A stretch of 64,000 bases of DNA from Arsenophonus nasoniae DSM 15247 (lineage in GTDB: Bacteria > Pseudomonadota > Gammaproteobacteria > Enterobacterales > Enterobacteriaceae). Of this stretch, positions 20,644 through 30,382 are shown one piece after another. Below the pieces are notes generated by a model that ran no database searches, was not told the DNA's origin, and saw only the letters and a program-made list of their open reading frames with translations. The stretch is taken from contig NZ_AUCC01000009.1 in assembly GCF_000429565.1 (NCBI RefSeq), positions 1 through 64,000 on the forward strand, written 5' to 3'. How positions within the stretch are numbered: the stretch's first letter is position 1; each line of letters opens with the position of its first letter. The translations under genes were made by a program, and so were the position numbers.

Positions 20644-21270
20644 TATCCTGGTCTCGAATTAAAATGAATGTTGGCTGATGTCTACTAATAATAGAATGCT
20701 ATTTTATTTTCTGCAATAGTGAAGTTACAAAATAAGGTTAAATTTATTGTTTTTTTAAACTTAAACTTCTTTGCAAAAGCAATATAAGCTTTTACTGGAA
20801 AATATTATATATCTTATATTAGATACCGAGCATACTTAAAAATCTATACGAAAATGATAGTAATGCTTTTATATTTGAATTTCATTCATATGTAAAGACG
20901 ATGTTTTTTATTTTTATTCAACTTTATGGTATGTAACATAAACTAAATTTTAACTTAATATGTGTAAAAGAGTTTGCTTATTAAGCTTTTGTTGAGTTAT
21001 TACTACTAGGTATCTAAGTTTTATGATGAATGTTAGCTATTAATAATCTTTTCTTATCACATACTTTGTTAAAATAAAGCTGTTGTTTGTAGAGAATGGC
21101 ATTTAAAATATACTGACTTTTTCATAACTATAAACATTACAAAAAAATCTGTTATGTTAGTTATCAATATTTATAATCAAATGAAATGAAGAATAATGTT
21201 TGATAATGTTTGATAATGTATGTGGTAAACTTTCAAAACGTTTGTCTAAATAGCTAAGAGGAAAGGGCTA
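20644..21270. other. Divergent intergenic region between hns and tdk
   Basis: These 627 AT-rich bases hold the hns and tdk promoters and no supported gene. A tandem 10-bp repeat, TGTTTGATAA twice (21198-21217), lies about 55 bp before tdk. Confidence 0.5.
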
Positions 21271-21900
21271 ATGGCTCAGCTTTATTTCTATTATTCAGCA
21301 ATGAATGCGGGTAAATCAACTTCACTACTTCAGTCTTCATACAATTATAATGAACGGGGGATGAATACGCTTATTTTCACCGCTGAGATTGATACCCGAT
21401 TTGTTCAAGGTAAAGTAACGTCCCGAATTGGTTTAGTTGCAGATGCAATATTATTTTCGCAACAGACAGATATGGGGAGATTAATAAAAGAAAAAAATAG
21501 TTCTCAAAAAATTCATTGTGTACTCGTTGATGAGTGTCAGTTTTTAACTAAAGAACAAGTTACTCAGCTTTGTGAAATTGTTGATTATACCAACATACCG
21601 GTTCTGTGTTATGGATTAAGAACAGATTTTTGTGGTGAGTTATTTATTGGTACTCACTATCTGTTAGCATGGGCAGATAAGCTTATTGAACTAAAAACTA
21701 TTTGTTATTGTGTGCGCAAAGCAAGTAGGGTTTTGCGATTAGATGATAATGGACTTGCTGTCTATCAAGGAGAGCAGATTGAAATTGGCGGCAATGAGAA
21801 ATATATTTCAGTTTGTCGTAGACATTATATGGATGCAATTAAGCACACTAAAAGTATTGAGGCGGGTGAAAAACCTTTTTCAGTTGTTCCATTTAAATAA
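21271..21900 (+). CDS. tdk: Thymidine kinase Tdk
   Basis: Tdk phosphorylates thymidine to dTMP for salvage. It is a type II kinase of 209 residues (E. coli 205). The P-loop SAMNAGKST spans residues 9-17, the DECQF motif contains the catalytic Glu88, and zinc-site residues Cys145, Cys147, Cys182 and His185 are present. A strong AGAGGAAAGG precedes the ATG. It is transcribed divergently from hns. Confidence 0.97.
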   Translation: MAQLYFYYSAMNAGKSTSLLQSSYNYNERGMNTLIFTAEIDTRFVQGKVTSRIGLVADAILFSQQTDMGRLIKEKNSSQKIHCVLVDECQFLTKEQVTQLCEIVDYTNIPVLCYGLRTDFCGELFIGTHYLLAWADKLIELKTICYCVRKASRVLRLDDNGLAVYQGEQIEIGGNEKYISVCRRHYMDAIKHTKSIEAGEKPFSVVPFK

Positions 21901-22012
21901 TTTTTAACTTCCTTTATTCGCTTATTACTCTTATATGAAAATTAATTACCTATAATAACTATTTTGGTTTTAAATTATTTTTAAATAAGGATTGATAAAA
22001 TATTTTGAGATT

Positions 22013-22041
22013 AAAAAAGCACCGAATATATTTTCAGTGCT
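22013..22041 (-). terminator. Rho-independent terminator of adhE
   Basis: On the minus strand AGCACTGAA pairs with TTCGGTGCT (one G-T wobble) around a 6-base loop, followed by TTTTTAA. It is about 36 nt past the adhE stop. Confidence 0.8.
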
Positions 22042-22076
22042 AATTATTAAATAAATGGTTACAAATAAAATGTCTA

Positions 22077-24743
22077 TTAAATAGATTCTTTTACTCGATG
22101 ACTTTTTTCCTCTGCCGGCAGAAATATATTTTTCTCTTCGGTAAAAATATTACCATAGTAAGAATCCAACATAATTTGTTTTAGTTCAGCGATCAAAGGA
22201 AAGCGAGGGTTCGCACCGGTACATTGATCATCAAAGGCATCTTCAGATAACTTATCAACTTTAGCTAAGAAATCCTTTTCTGCTACCCCAGCTTCACGAA
22301 TAGATTTAGGAATGCCGAGCACAGTTTTAAGTGTTGCTAACCAATTAAGGAGTTTTTCAATTTTATTGGCTGTACGATCACCCGGTGAGGTTAGCCCTAA
22401 ATGATCAGCAATTTCACCATAGCGACGACGAGCTTGAGGGCGATCATATTGGCTGAATGCTGTTTGTTTCGTTGGAATATCATTAGCGTTATAGCGAATG
22501 ATATTTTCAATTAGCAGCGCATTAGCTAAGCCATGGGGTAAATGGAATTCGGAGCCTAATTTATGAGCCATTGAGTGGCAAACCCCTAAAAAGGCATTAG
22601 CAAAGGCAATACCAGCGATGGTTGCTGCATTATGCACTCGTTCACGGGCAATCGGATCCTTTGACCCATTTAGATAACTTGCTGGCAAATATTCTTTTAA
22701 CAGCGTTAAAGCTTGCAAAGCTTGTCCATCAGAGTATTCACTTGCAAGAACTGAAACATAGGCTTCTAATGCATGGACAATCGCATCGAGTCCACCAAAT
22801 GCAGTAAGTGATTTAGGCATATGCATGACCAGATTTGCATCAACAATTGCCATATTTGGCGTAATTGCATAATCAGCTAAAGGATATTTTTGACCAGTAT
22901 CATCATCAGTAACAACAGCAAACGGTGTGACTTCAGAGCCCGTACCTGATGTAGTGGTGATAGCGACCATTTTGGCTTTAACACCCATTTTAGGGAACTT
23001 ATGAATCCGTTTGCGAATATCCATAAAGCGTAAAGCAAGCTCTTCAAAATGGGTTTCAGGATGTTCATACATTACCCACATGATTTTAGCTGCATCCATA
23101 GGAGACCCGCCACCTAATGCGATAATCACGTCTGGTTTAAAGGTATGCATTAAAGCGGCACCTTTACGAACAATGCTCAGCGTTGGATCAGCTTCAACTT
23201 CAAAAAAGACTTCAGTTTCTACATTATAAGCTTTTAATACTTTAACGACTTCATCAACATAACCATTATTGAATAAGTAACTGTCAGTAACAATAAAAGC
23301 TCGCTTAGCCCCGTCCGTAGCAATTTCTTCCAGCGCGATTGGTAGGCAACCACGACGAAAATAGATAGAATTAGGCAGTTTATGCCACAACATATTTTCT
23401 GCTCTTTTCGCTACCGTTTTAGTATTAATTAGGTGCTTAGGTCCCACGTTTTCAGAAATAGAATTTCCACCCCAGGAGCCGCATCCTAATGTTAATGAAG
23501 GAGCTAATTTAAAATTATAAAGATCACCAATCCCACCTTGAGATGCAGGAGTATTAATTAAGATGCGTGCGGTTTTCATTTTTTCGCCGAAATAATTAAC
23601 TCGTTCAGTTTGATTGTCCTGATCGGTATAAAGACAAGAAGTATGACCAATGCCTCCCATCTCAACCAATTTTTCTGCCTTTCCAACGGCATCAGCAAAA
23701 TCTTTACTATGGTACATGGCAAGTAATGGTGAGAGTTTTTCGTGGGCAAAAGGTTCACTCTCATCTGTGGCTTTTACTTCCCCGATTAAAATTTTAGTGT
23801 TTAGGGGCACTTTTATGCCGGCTAGTTCAGCAATTTTTACCGCAGGTTGACCAACAATAGCGGCATTTAAATTACCATTTTTTAAAATAATATTTTGTAC
23901 TGCTTTAAGCTCTTTACCTTTTAATAAGTAGCCACCATGAGTGACAAAACGTTCGCGTACTTGATTGTAAATTTCGTCCACAATGATAACAGATTGCTCT
24001 GAGGCGCAAATAACCCCATTATCAAAAGTTTTTGACATTAAAATTGAAGCAACTGCACGTTTAATGTCGGCAGAGCTGTCAATAACTACAGGTGTATTCC
24101 CCGCGCCTACACCGATGGCAGGTTTTCCTGAGCTATAGGCTGCTTTCACCATACCTGGACCACCGGTTGCTAAGATAAGATTAACATCGGGGTGATGCAT
24201 CAACGCATTTGAAAGTTCGACGGAAGGTTCATCAATCCAGCCAATGATATCTTTTGGTGCCCCTGCAGCAACAGCAGCTTGTAAAACAATTTTGGCGGCC
24301 TTGTTAGTGGCTTTTTTTGCACGAGGGTGGGGGGAAAAAATAATACCGTTACGCGTTTTTAGACTAATTAAAGATTTAAAAATGGCTGTTGAAGTAGGAT
24401 TAGTTGTTGGAACAATACCACAAATTAAACCAATAGGTTCAGCGATTGTTATAGTTCCAAAAGTAAGATCTTCTGACAGCACGCCACAAGTTTTCTCATC
24501 TTTATAGGCGTTGTAAATATATTCTGAGGCAAAATGATTTTTAATCACTTTATCCTCTATAATTCCCATGCCTGATTCTTCAACTGCTAATTTTGCTAAA
24601 GGGATGCGGGAATCAGCAGCTGCAAGAGCAGCGGCACGAAAAATTTTATCAACTTGAGCCTGGTTAAAATTGGCAAATTCTTGTTGCGCTTTTTTGACAC
24701 GCGCAACAAGTTCATTGAGTTCAGTAACATTAGTTACAGACAT
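22077..24743 (-). CDS. adhE: Bifunctional acetaldehyde-CoA / alcohol dehydrogenase AdhE
   Basis: AdhE converts acetyl-CoA to acetaldehyde and then ethanol, regenerating NAD+ in fermentation, and forms spirosome filaments. The 888 residues match E. coli (891). The N-terminal aldehyde dehydrogenase half (about 1-440) has catalytic Cys246 in NGVICASEQ. The C-terminal iron-dependent alcohol dehydrogenase half (about 450-870) has GGGSPMDAAK and the iron-site stretch CHSMAHKLG. AGGAG precedes the ATG. It is a single gene with its own terminator. The divergent upstream region carries a Cra-like operator and an FNR/CRP-like box. Confidence 0.98.
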   Translation of the reverse strand: MSVTNVTELNELVARVKKAQQEFANFNQAQVDKIFRAAALAAADSRIPLAKLAVEESGMGIIEDKVIKNHFASEYIYNAYKDEKTCGVLSEDLTFGTITIAEPIGLICGIVPTTNPTSTAIFKSLISLKTRNGIIFSPHPRAKKATNKAAKIVLQAAVAAGAPKDIIGWIDEPSVELSNALMHHPDVNLILATGGPGMVKAAYSSGKPAIGVGAGNTPVVIDSSADIKRAVASILMSKTFDNGVICASEQSVIIVDEIYNQVRERFVTHGGYLLKGKELKAVQNIILKNGNLNAAIVGQPAVKIAELAGIKVPLNTKILIGEVKATDESEPFAHEKLSPLLAMYHSKDFADAVGKAEKLVEMGGIGHTSCLYTDQDNQTERVNYFGEKMKTARILINTPASQGGIGDLYNFKLAPSLTLGCGSWGGNSISENVGPKHLINTKTVAKRAENMLWHKLPNSIYFRRGCLPIALEEIATDGAKRAFIVTDSYLFNNGYVDEVVKVLKAYNVETEVFFEVEADPTLSIVRKGAALMHTFKPDVIIALGGGSPMDAAKIMWVMYEHPETHFEELALRFMDIRKRIHKFPKMGVKAKMVAITTTSGTGSEVTPFAVVTDDDTGQKYPLADYAITPNMAIVDANLVMHMPKSLTAFGGLDAIVHALEAYVSVLASEYSDGQALQALTLLKEYLPASYLNGSKDPIARERVHNAATIAGIAFANAFLGVCHSMAHKLGSEFHLPHGLANALLIENIIRYNANDIPTKQTAFSQYDRPQARRRYGEIADHLGLTSPGDRTANKIEKLLNWLATLKTVLGIPKSIREAGVAEKDFLAKVDKLSEDAFDDQCTGANPRFPLIAELKQIMLDSYYGNIFTEEKNIFLPAEEKSHRVKESI

Positions 24744-24959
24744 AATGGTTACTCCTAATAAATGTTAAATTTTTTTAGTCAATTAGCCTAGATTAGGAGC
24801 AATATAATTAAATATGATGTGACATATTATATAAGTGCTGATTAGTTTTTTGTAAGCTAATTGACTTAAAAAATTCCATTATAAAAATAAATAAAAACGC
24901 TCATTATATTTATGAGTACTCAATAGATATATAGCTTACCATTTATAAATAGCGCTAAA

Positions 24960-24973
24960 GTGATCTTTATCAA
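24960..24973. promoter_or_regulatory. FNR- or CRP-like binding box upstream of adhE
   Basis: GTGATCTTTATCAA matches the FNR consensus TTGAT-N4-ATCAA at 9 of 10 defined positions. Read as CRP (TGTGA-N6-TCACA) it matches 8 of 10. It lies 217 bp upstream of the adhE start. Which factor binds cannot be decided from sequence alone. Confidence 0.4.
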
Positions 24974-24984
24974 AAAAAGTGCAT

Positions 24985-25000
24985 ACTGAATCAATTCAGT
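24985..25000. promoter_or_regulatory. Cra (FruR)-like operator upstream of adhE
   Basis: ACTGAATCAATTCAGT has 7-bp palindromic arms around a 2-base centre. It fits the Cra consensus RSTGAAWCSNTHHW at 13 of 14 positions on either strand. Cra is known to repress adhE in E. coli, which supports the assignment. Its distance (242 bp before the ATG) implies a long adhE leader or action on a distal promoter. Confidence 0.55.
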
Positions 25001-25241
25001 AATAAGTTATATAAGGATAATTTCAATTAGCAATATAAGTAAATAGCGAAAGTTAAGTTAGCAAAATTTCGTATAGCATCTAATTTAGAAACTTATTTTG
25101 TTATTGGATTTAGTTTTTAAATTTTAGCTAGATTAGTATGCTACGCTAAGATAAAGTGTTTTTCCTGCATAAGCTAAATATTATTTGTTATGAATAATTA
25201 ATTTTTAGCGAAGCATTAATATTTGAGTGAGGGATACAATT

Positions 25242-25861
25242 GTGGTTGGTACTTTACTGGATCTGCCTAATTATATTAAGTTTTTTTTGGGGCTTTTTGC
25301 GTTAGTTAATCCGATAGGAATTTTGCCTGTATTTATTAGTATGACTAATTATCAATCTGTGACAGAAAGAAATCGAACTAATTTAGTAGCTAATTTTTCT
25401 GTGGCAATTATTTTATGTATTTCGTTATTGGTGGGTGAGGTTTTTTTTAAATTATTTGGTATTTTTATCGATTCTTTTCGTATCGCTGGTGGAATAGTTA
25501 TTGCGGCCATTGCTATGTCTATGATTAGTGGTCGAATAGGTGAAGATAAGCAGAATAAACAAGAAAAATCAGAAAGTGTTATTCGTGATAGCATTGGTGT
25601 TGTTCCTTTAGCACTTCCATTAATGGCTGGGCCTGGAGCAATCAGTTCATGTATTGTCTGGTCTTCTCGCTGGTTGGGATGGCAAAATTTAGTTGGTCTA
25701 TCGTTAACTTGTATCTTTTTCGCTCAGCAACAATTCTAGTTAAGTATTTAGGACAAACGGGCATTAATGTTATTACTCGTATTATGGGGTTACTATTAAT
25801 GTCACTTGGAATTGAGTTCATCATCACAGGGACTAAATCAGTTTTTCCCGGATTACTTTAA
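25242..25861 (+). pseudogene. ychE: MarC-family membrane protein YchE, frameshifted
   Basis: YchE is a six-helix inner-membrane protein of the MarC family (215 residues in E. coli, function unclear). Starting at GTG 25242 behind GAGGGA, the frame matches E. coli through MAGPGAISS and VGLSLT. The match then continues in another frame with [22 protein letters not shown] and FPGLL, ending at 25861. The distance between the conserved Val-Trp and Gly-Gln-Thr-Gly is 25 nt shorter than in E. coli. A deletion of about 25 nt near 25700-25712 therefore removed part of a helix and shifted the frame; the first frame stops at 25739. Both products lack the complete C-terminal half. Confidence 0.88.
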
Positions 25862-26355
25862 ACCCACAATAACATGATAACACAGTGATATTTATGATTT
25901 ATTCACTAAATTCTGGGATATTGATTTGATATTGTTATAAAACCAAATATTAATAATTTTATTTCTCTAATGGTTGTAAATTTTATGGATTATTAATCCA
26001 CTATAAAACTAATTTCGATAGATTAAAAAAACACGCGTTTGCTAAGATAACCATATCAATTTTAATTTATGTCTAATTTGGTGATTAATGTTTTAAAATT
26101 AAAACATTTTTTTGTTAGTAATCAATTTGATTATAACTCTTGTAGATGTAAGTTATGCTGGCTATTTGCAAAATGAATTAATTAGCCAGTTAACTGTGTG
26201 CACCATAATTTATGAAAAATTAGCCTTATTTTTCTAACTAAGATGTATATATGAATATCATTACCGGATTATTATGAAAAATGCTATTGGTTGATTTATT
26301 GGTATTCGCTTTTTAACAGAAATAATTTTTTGTGTCTTATCATTTTATAATAAAA
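25862..26355. other. Gene-free region between ychE and cls
   Basis: These 494 AT-rich bases carry nothing recognisable. In E. coli the oppABCDF oligopeptide transporter and further genes lie between ychE and cls. No remnant of opp was seen, so that block was lost or is elsewhere. Confidence 0.5.
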
Positions 26356-27816
26356 TTACAATAACGGACTAAAAAAATAGCAAATACGTTCGATAACACG
26401 GTTCCATAACGGGCGTTTATTCCAATTCTTCTGTATCAAAGGCGTAGAGCGAGCAATGTAATCGTATTGAACTAATATTAAATCGTTACCAAAACTTTTA
26501 TCATCAATAACAACAGTAATTTCAAAATTAAGCCAAAGGCTTCTCATGTCTAAATTAACCGAACCGATTAGGCTTAACTCACCATCAATTGATAGGCTTT
26601 TAGTGTGTAAAAGCCCATCGTTAAATTGATAAATTTTAACACCGGCTTCTAATAATTCCGAATAGAATGCCCGGCTTGCCCACCGAACTAAAAAAGAATT
26701 ATTTCGATTAGGGATGACCATTAATACTTCTACACCCCGCATTGCTGCAGTGCAAATAGCATGAATTAGATCATCACTGGGAACAAAGTAAGGGGTGGTT
26801 AGGATCAACTGCTTACGTGCAGAAAAAATAGCGGTTATTAAAGATTGTTGAATTAATTCTTCCGGGAAACCGGGCCCTGAAGCAATGACTTGGGTCGTAT
26901 GACCACTTGCTTGTTCAAATGGCATAATATTGGTATCGGGAGGGGGAGGAAGAATGCGTTGACCTGTTTCAATTTCCCAATCAAACGCATATACAATGCC
27001 AAGTGTTGTTGAGACAGGTCCTTCCATCCGGACGACGATATCTACCCATTGCCCTACACCAGCATTTTGCTTAAAAAAGCGAGGATCAACCATATTCATA
27101 CTACCAACATAGGAAATATAATTATCAATAATGATTATTTTTCGATGTTGGCGCAGATCCATGCGACGAAGAAAAAAGCGAAATAAATTTACTTTTAATG
27201 ATTCTATTAATTCTATTCCAGCTTCTCGCATTTTTTTCGGTTGATGGCTATGAAAAAAAGACCAGCTACCGGCAGAATCAATCATAATTCGGCATTTTAC
27301 ACCACGCTTTGCCGCATTAATCAGGGCTTGCGTAACTTCATCAACTAATCCTCCGTCTTGCCAAATATAAAATACCATCTCGATATTGTAATGGGCTGCG
27401 TTAATATCACGTATGATAGTAGTCAAAGCGTCTTGATAATTGGTTAAAAGTTGAATTTTATTACCTTTAACGCCGCCAATTCCTTGTCTTTTTTCGCAGA
27501 GTTCAAATAAAGGTTCAGCCACTCGGCTGTTACTTTTACAAAAAATATGTTTTGATTGTTTGAGTTTTTCAAGCCAGGTTTCAACTGAAGGCCACATCCT
27601 CTTTGCTTTCATTACTCGTCGTTTGCCAAGGTGTAACTCACCAAAAGCCAGATATGCAATAACGCCAACTAGTGGAATAATATAAATAATCAATAGCCAG
27701 GTCAGGGCCGAAGTAACCGGACGTCGTTTTAATAAAATGCGTATAGTAACCGTGGCTATCATTAGCCAGTACAAAAAAAGTAAAGCCCAGTTCAATAATA
27801 TATAGACAGTTGCCAT
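26356..27816 (-). CDS. clsA: Cardiolipin synthase A
   Basis: ClsA condenses two phosphatidylglycerols into cardiolipin and glycerol in the inner membrane. The start at 27816 (MATVYILL) is preferred over 27837 because it gives 486 residues, the E. coli length, with AGGA upstream. Two N-terminal membrane helices (about 3-25 and 36-58) are followed by two phospholipase D motifs: HRKIIIID in the middle and HTKSLSID near the C-terminus. The protein ends YFFSPLL, as in E. coli. It is a single gene with no strong terminator. Confidence 0.96.
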   Translation of the reverse strand: MATVYILLNWALLFLYWLMIATVTIRILLKRRPVTSALTWLLIIYIIPLVGVIAYLAFGELHLGKRRVMKAKRMWPSVETWLEKLKQSKHIFCKSNSRVAEPLFELCEKRQGIGGVKGNKIQLLTNYQDALTTIIRDINAAHYNIEMVFYIWQDGGLVDEVTQALINAAKRGVKCRIMIDSAGSWSFFHSHQPKKMREAGIELIESLKVNLFRFFLRRMDLRQHRKIIIIDNYISYVGSMNMVDPRFFKQNAGVGQWVDIVVRMEGPVSTTLGIVYAFDWEIETGQRILPPPPDTNIMPFEQASGHTTQVIASGPGFPEELIQQSLITAIFSARKQLILTTPYFVPSDDLIHAICTAAMRGVEVLMVIPNRNNSFLVRWASRAFYSELLEAGVKIYQFNDGLLHTKSLSIDGELSLIGSVNLDMRSLWLNFEITVVIDDKSFGNDLILVQYDYIARSTPLIQKNWNKRPLWNRVIERICYFFSPLL

Positions 27817-28264
27817 AGGCAAAGATGTTCCTATCATAGAGTTAGTTAAATACTCTTAATTATCTGGTTATTCACTATAGCAAAATAAAATTTGTTATGA
27901 ATATTAAAAGTATCATTTTTAGCATACGTGAGAGTAATTTAATGTATTTTATGAATATTTTAATTATTTTTATATTTTTTTGGCTGCGTGCATGGACAAT
28001 AATTTGTCAAATCAACGAGTCAGTTAGTATTTTATACAACAAATGTTAAGTTCGGTTATTACTAAATGAACAAATACATTAATAATTGGTGAATTTTTAT
28101 GATTTTTTATGTTGATGTCGTTAATTAAAAATTCGATCACTGCCTAATTTTATCCACCGCTAGATACTTTTTTAATCTTAGCAGACTATCCTTATTGAAT
28201 ATGATTGCTATTTGCATTTAGAATGCAACTTATTTATTTGCTTAATTTAAGAAAGAATTTTCTC
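27817..28264. other. Divergent intergenic region between cls and tonB
   Basis: About 450 AT-rich bases hold the cls and tonB promoters. tonB is usually Fur-controlled, but no convincing Fur box was found. Confidence 0.45.
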
Positions 28265-28969
28265 ATGCGTTGGATCCGTTCGGCATCATTTATTGCTTTA
28301 TCATTATTTCTACATGCTTCGTTAGCAGTATCTTGGCTTTTATTGCAGCCTATGTTATCGGCTTCGACAGCTAAATCTATGTCAGTATCTATGGTTACCT
28401 TGGCTGCACCAGATGGTATTAGCCAGTCGGTAAAGATCGCTGATAATAAACCAGAAGGGGCTATAAAGCCTAAAATAGAGTCTGATGTTGAACCCAAATT
28501 GGCATTACCAGTGAAAAAGAAGGTCATGCAGAAAAAGTCGATTGTTAAACAAAATTCTAAATCTAAGCAGTTAGTAGAACGCCAAATTAAAAAAACCATT
28601 GTCGAACAGTCAAATCAACAACAAGCTAATATAAGCGATGATAATATTGGTGTTAATAACAATCAGCAGGCTAGCCAAATGGCTTCGCCACCATTTGCTA
28701 TAGAAGGACCTAAGGCATTGAGAATTCAACATCCCGATTATCCCGATCGCGCTCGTAAACTCGGTAAAGAAGGTTACGTAAATGTTCAATATGATATTGA
28801 TGAAAATGGCAGAGTCGTGAATTTAGAAGTGATTGATTCATCACCTAGAGGTATGTTCGAACGTGAAGTTAAACGCGCGATGAATCGTTGGTACTATGAA
28901 AAAATTCCGGCTAAGGGATTAAAAAAGACATTCCTTTTTAAAATTGATGGTTCAATTAATCTTTCTTAG
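28265..28969 (+). CDS. tonB: Energy-transducing protein TonB
   Basis: TonB couples the proton motive force of ExbB-ExbD to outer-membrane receptors for siderophores and vitamin B12. The ATG at 28265 starts a 234-residue protein with a short basic N-terminus and a membrane helix (about 8-28) that includes a His (LFLHASL), as in the functional TonB anchor. The C-terminal domain is conserved: HPDYPDRARKLGKEGYV, then FEREVKRAMNRWYYE. The periplasmic linker (about 55-150) is Lys/Gln/Asn-rich rather than the usual Pro-Glu/Pro-Lys stretch. An upstream TTG at 28205 would add 20 residues and is judged unlikely. Confidence 0.93.
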   Translation: MRWIRSASFIALSLFLHASLAVSWLLLQPMLSASTAKSMSVSMVTLAAPDGISQSVKIADNKPEGAIKPKIESDVEPKLALPVKKKVMQKKSIVKQNSKSKQLVERQIKKTIVEQSNQQQANISDDNIGVNNNQQASQMASPPFAIEGPKALRIQHPDYPDRARKLGKEGYVNVQYDIDENGRVVNLEVIDSSPRGMFEREVKRAMNRWYYEKIPAKGLKKTFLFKIDGSINLS

Positions 28970-29027
28970 AGTGGTTTAATTATAAAATTTGCTTGAAGGT
29001 CAAAATAAATTGGCCTGTTAAAACTGA

Positions 29028-29468
29028 TCAAGAGGAAGTTACGTTATCGGAGGTAGGTAATTGGTAATGACGTTTATCTTCAGGTAAGCAACGGGGAGAG
29101 TTATCCTCATTAACGGCGACATAAGTAAAAATGGCTTCTGTAGCTCGATAATGTTGGCCTACTGGTTCACTAGCAACTTTTTTGACCCAAACTTCAATAT
29201 TTATGGTGATAGAAGTGTTACCTGTTTTAATGCAATGAGCATAACAACATATCACATCGCCGACTGAGACTGGTTTTTGGAACGTAATCCCATTGACGGC
29301 CACCGTAACAACACGACCAAGTGCGATTTCTTTAGCTAGAATTGCGCCGCCAATATCCATTTGCGACATTAGCCACCCGCCAAATATATCACCGTTAGCA
29401 TTTGTATCGGCAGGCATTGCTAATGTACGGAGAACTAATTCCCCTTGTGGTAATTGTTGTTGTGTCAT
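29028..29468 (-). CDS. yciA: Acyl-CoA thioesterase YciA
   Basis: YciA is a hot-dog-fold thioesterase active on many acyl-CoAs. The ATG at 29468 is preferred over a GTG at 29495; it gives 146 residues (E. coli 132), the excess being a C-terminal extension after the SPRCLPED stretch. The active-site region ADTNANGDIFGGWLMSQMD and EVWVKKVASEP are near identical to E. coli. It is the last gene of a leftward yciC-yciB-yciA group and converges with tonB. Confidence 0.95.
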   Translation of the reverse strand: MTQQQLPQGELVLRTLAMPADTNANGDIFGGWLMSQMDIGGAILAKEIALGRVVTVAVNGITFQKPVSVGDVICCYAHCIKTGNTSITINIEVWVKKVASEPVGQHYRATEAIFTYVAVNEDNSPRCLPEDKRHYQLPTSDNVTSS

Positions 29469-29537
29469 GAAAAATTTACTTCTGTTATTTGCCACAATAT
29501 ACCTATTGGAAATAGGTATACTTTATTATCATATCGA

Positions 29538-30074
29538 TTACTTTTGTTCTTTAGGAAGATGTTTATAGATATACACCATACTAAGTATTGTAAATATTAG
29601 CGTGACTGCAGTCAAACCAAAAACTTTAAAATTAACCCAGATGTCCTGAGGTAGCCAAAAGGCAACATAAATATTAACCAGCGCACAGATGGCAAAAAAG
29701 ATGGCCCATGACAGATTTAATTTATACCAAATTTCATTAGCTAAATGGATCTCTTTACCCAGCATTCTTTGAATTAATGGTTTTTGGGTAAAATACTGGC
29801 TGACTAATAATGCTAATGAAAAAATAGCGTAAATAACCGTCACTTTCCATTTAATAAAAAGATCACTATGGAAAATCAACGTCAATCCGCCAAAAATTAT
29901 CACGATTACTAAAGTAATTAACGAACTTTTCTCAATTTTTTTATAGATAAGATAGATGGCCAGCATAGATAAAGCGGTTGCAACCATCAATGCGCCAGAT
30001 GCGTAAAAAATATCTACTTTTTTATATACAATAAAGAAAACAATGAGAGGAATAAAATCTAATAGTTGTCTCAT
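29538..30074 (-). CDS. yciB: Inner-membrane septation protein YciB
   Basis: YciB is a polytopic inner-membrane protein linked to septation and envelope synthesis; deletion mutants are sensitive to envelope stress. The 178 residues match E. coli (179). About five hydrophobic helices are visible. It starts with [14 protein letters not shown], the family hallmark, and has the conserved [15 protein letters not shown] stretch. The gap to yciA is 69 bp and to yciC 308 bp, so yciC may be a separate unit. Confidence 0.95.
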   Translation of the reverse strand: MRQLLDFIPLIVFFIVYKKVDIFYASGALMVATALSMLAIYLIYKKIEKSSLITLVIVIIFGGLTLIFHSDLFIKWKVTVIYAIFSLALLVSQYFTQKPLIQRMLGKEIHLANEIWYKLNLSWAIFFAICALVNIYVAFWLPQDIWVNFKVFGLTAVTLIFTILSMVYIYKHLPKEQK

Positions 30075-30382
30075 AAGGGCGCTTGTCCTGATCCTTTTCG
30101 AATAAATTATAAAATATCATATTGCCAATTTGTTTTATATTATATTACCTTATTTGATAAAATGTTACACGGTTAGTAGGCGTAAATTTTTATCGATAAA
30201 ATTATCTTCTGAGCAATGAAATTCACGAGTTAAGCTATTGAAGTAATTAGCTGGTTATTATGAATTAAATGAAATTTGAGCCAGAATATTAGTTCGACGA
30301 TAGATGATTATTTTTTTAAGTTGATAATAAAACCTTACCACGGTATCAAATGGCAAATAATAACCGTGGTATTTTTATCTGC
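30075..30382. other. Intergenic region between yciB and yciC, with a hairpin
   Basis: Besides the yciB promoter this 308-base gap holds the hairpin at 30336-30371 and no gene. Confidence 0.5.
30336..30371. terminator. Hairpin terminator downstream of yciC
   Basis: TACCACGGT (30336-30344) and ACCGTGGTA (30363-30371) form a perfect 9-bp stem with an 18-base loop. The + side is followed by TTTTTAT and the minus side by AGGTTTTA. It starts 12 nt past the yciC stop and would separate yciC from yciB. Confidence 0.65.

Larger units (their letters stand above)
24744..25241. other. Divergent regulatory region between adhE and ychE
   Basis: About 500 AT-rich bases hold no gene. They contain a GTGATCTTTATCAA box (24960-24973) and a palindromic Cra-like operator (24985-25000). 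E. coli adhE is controlled by Cra, Fis and redox regulators through a long upstream region, and this layout is similar. Confidence 0.6.

Noticed and set aside
28190-28240. Fur box upstream of tonB
   Set aside because: The AT-rich segment only loosely resembles the Fur consensus, and no 19-bp match could be supported.
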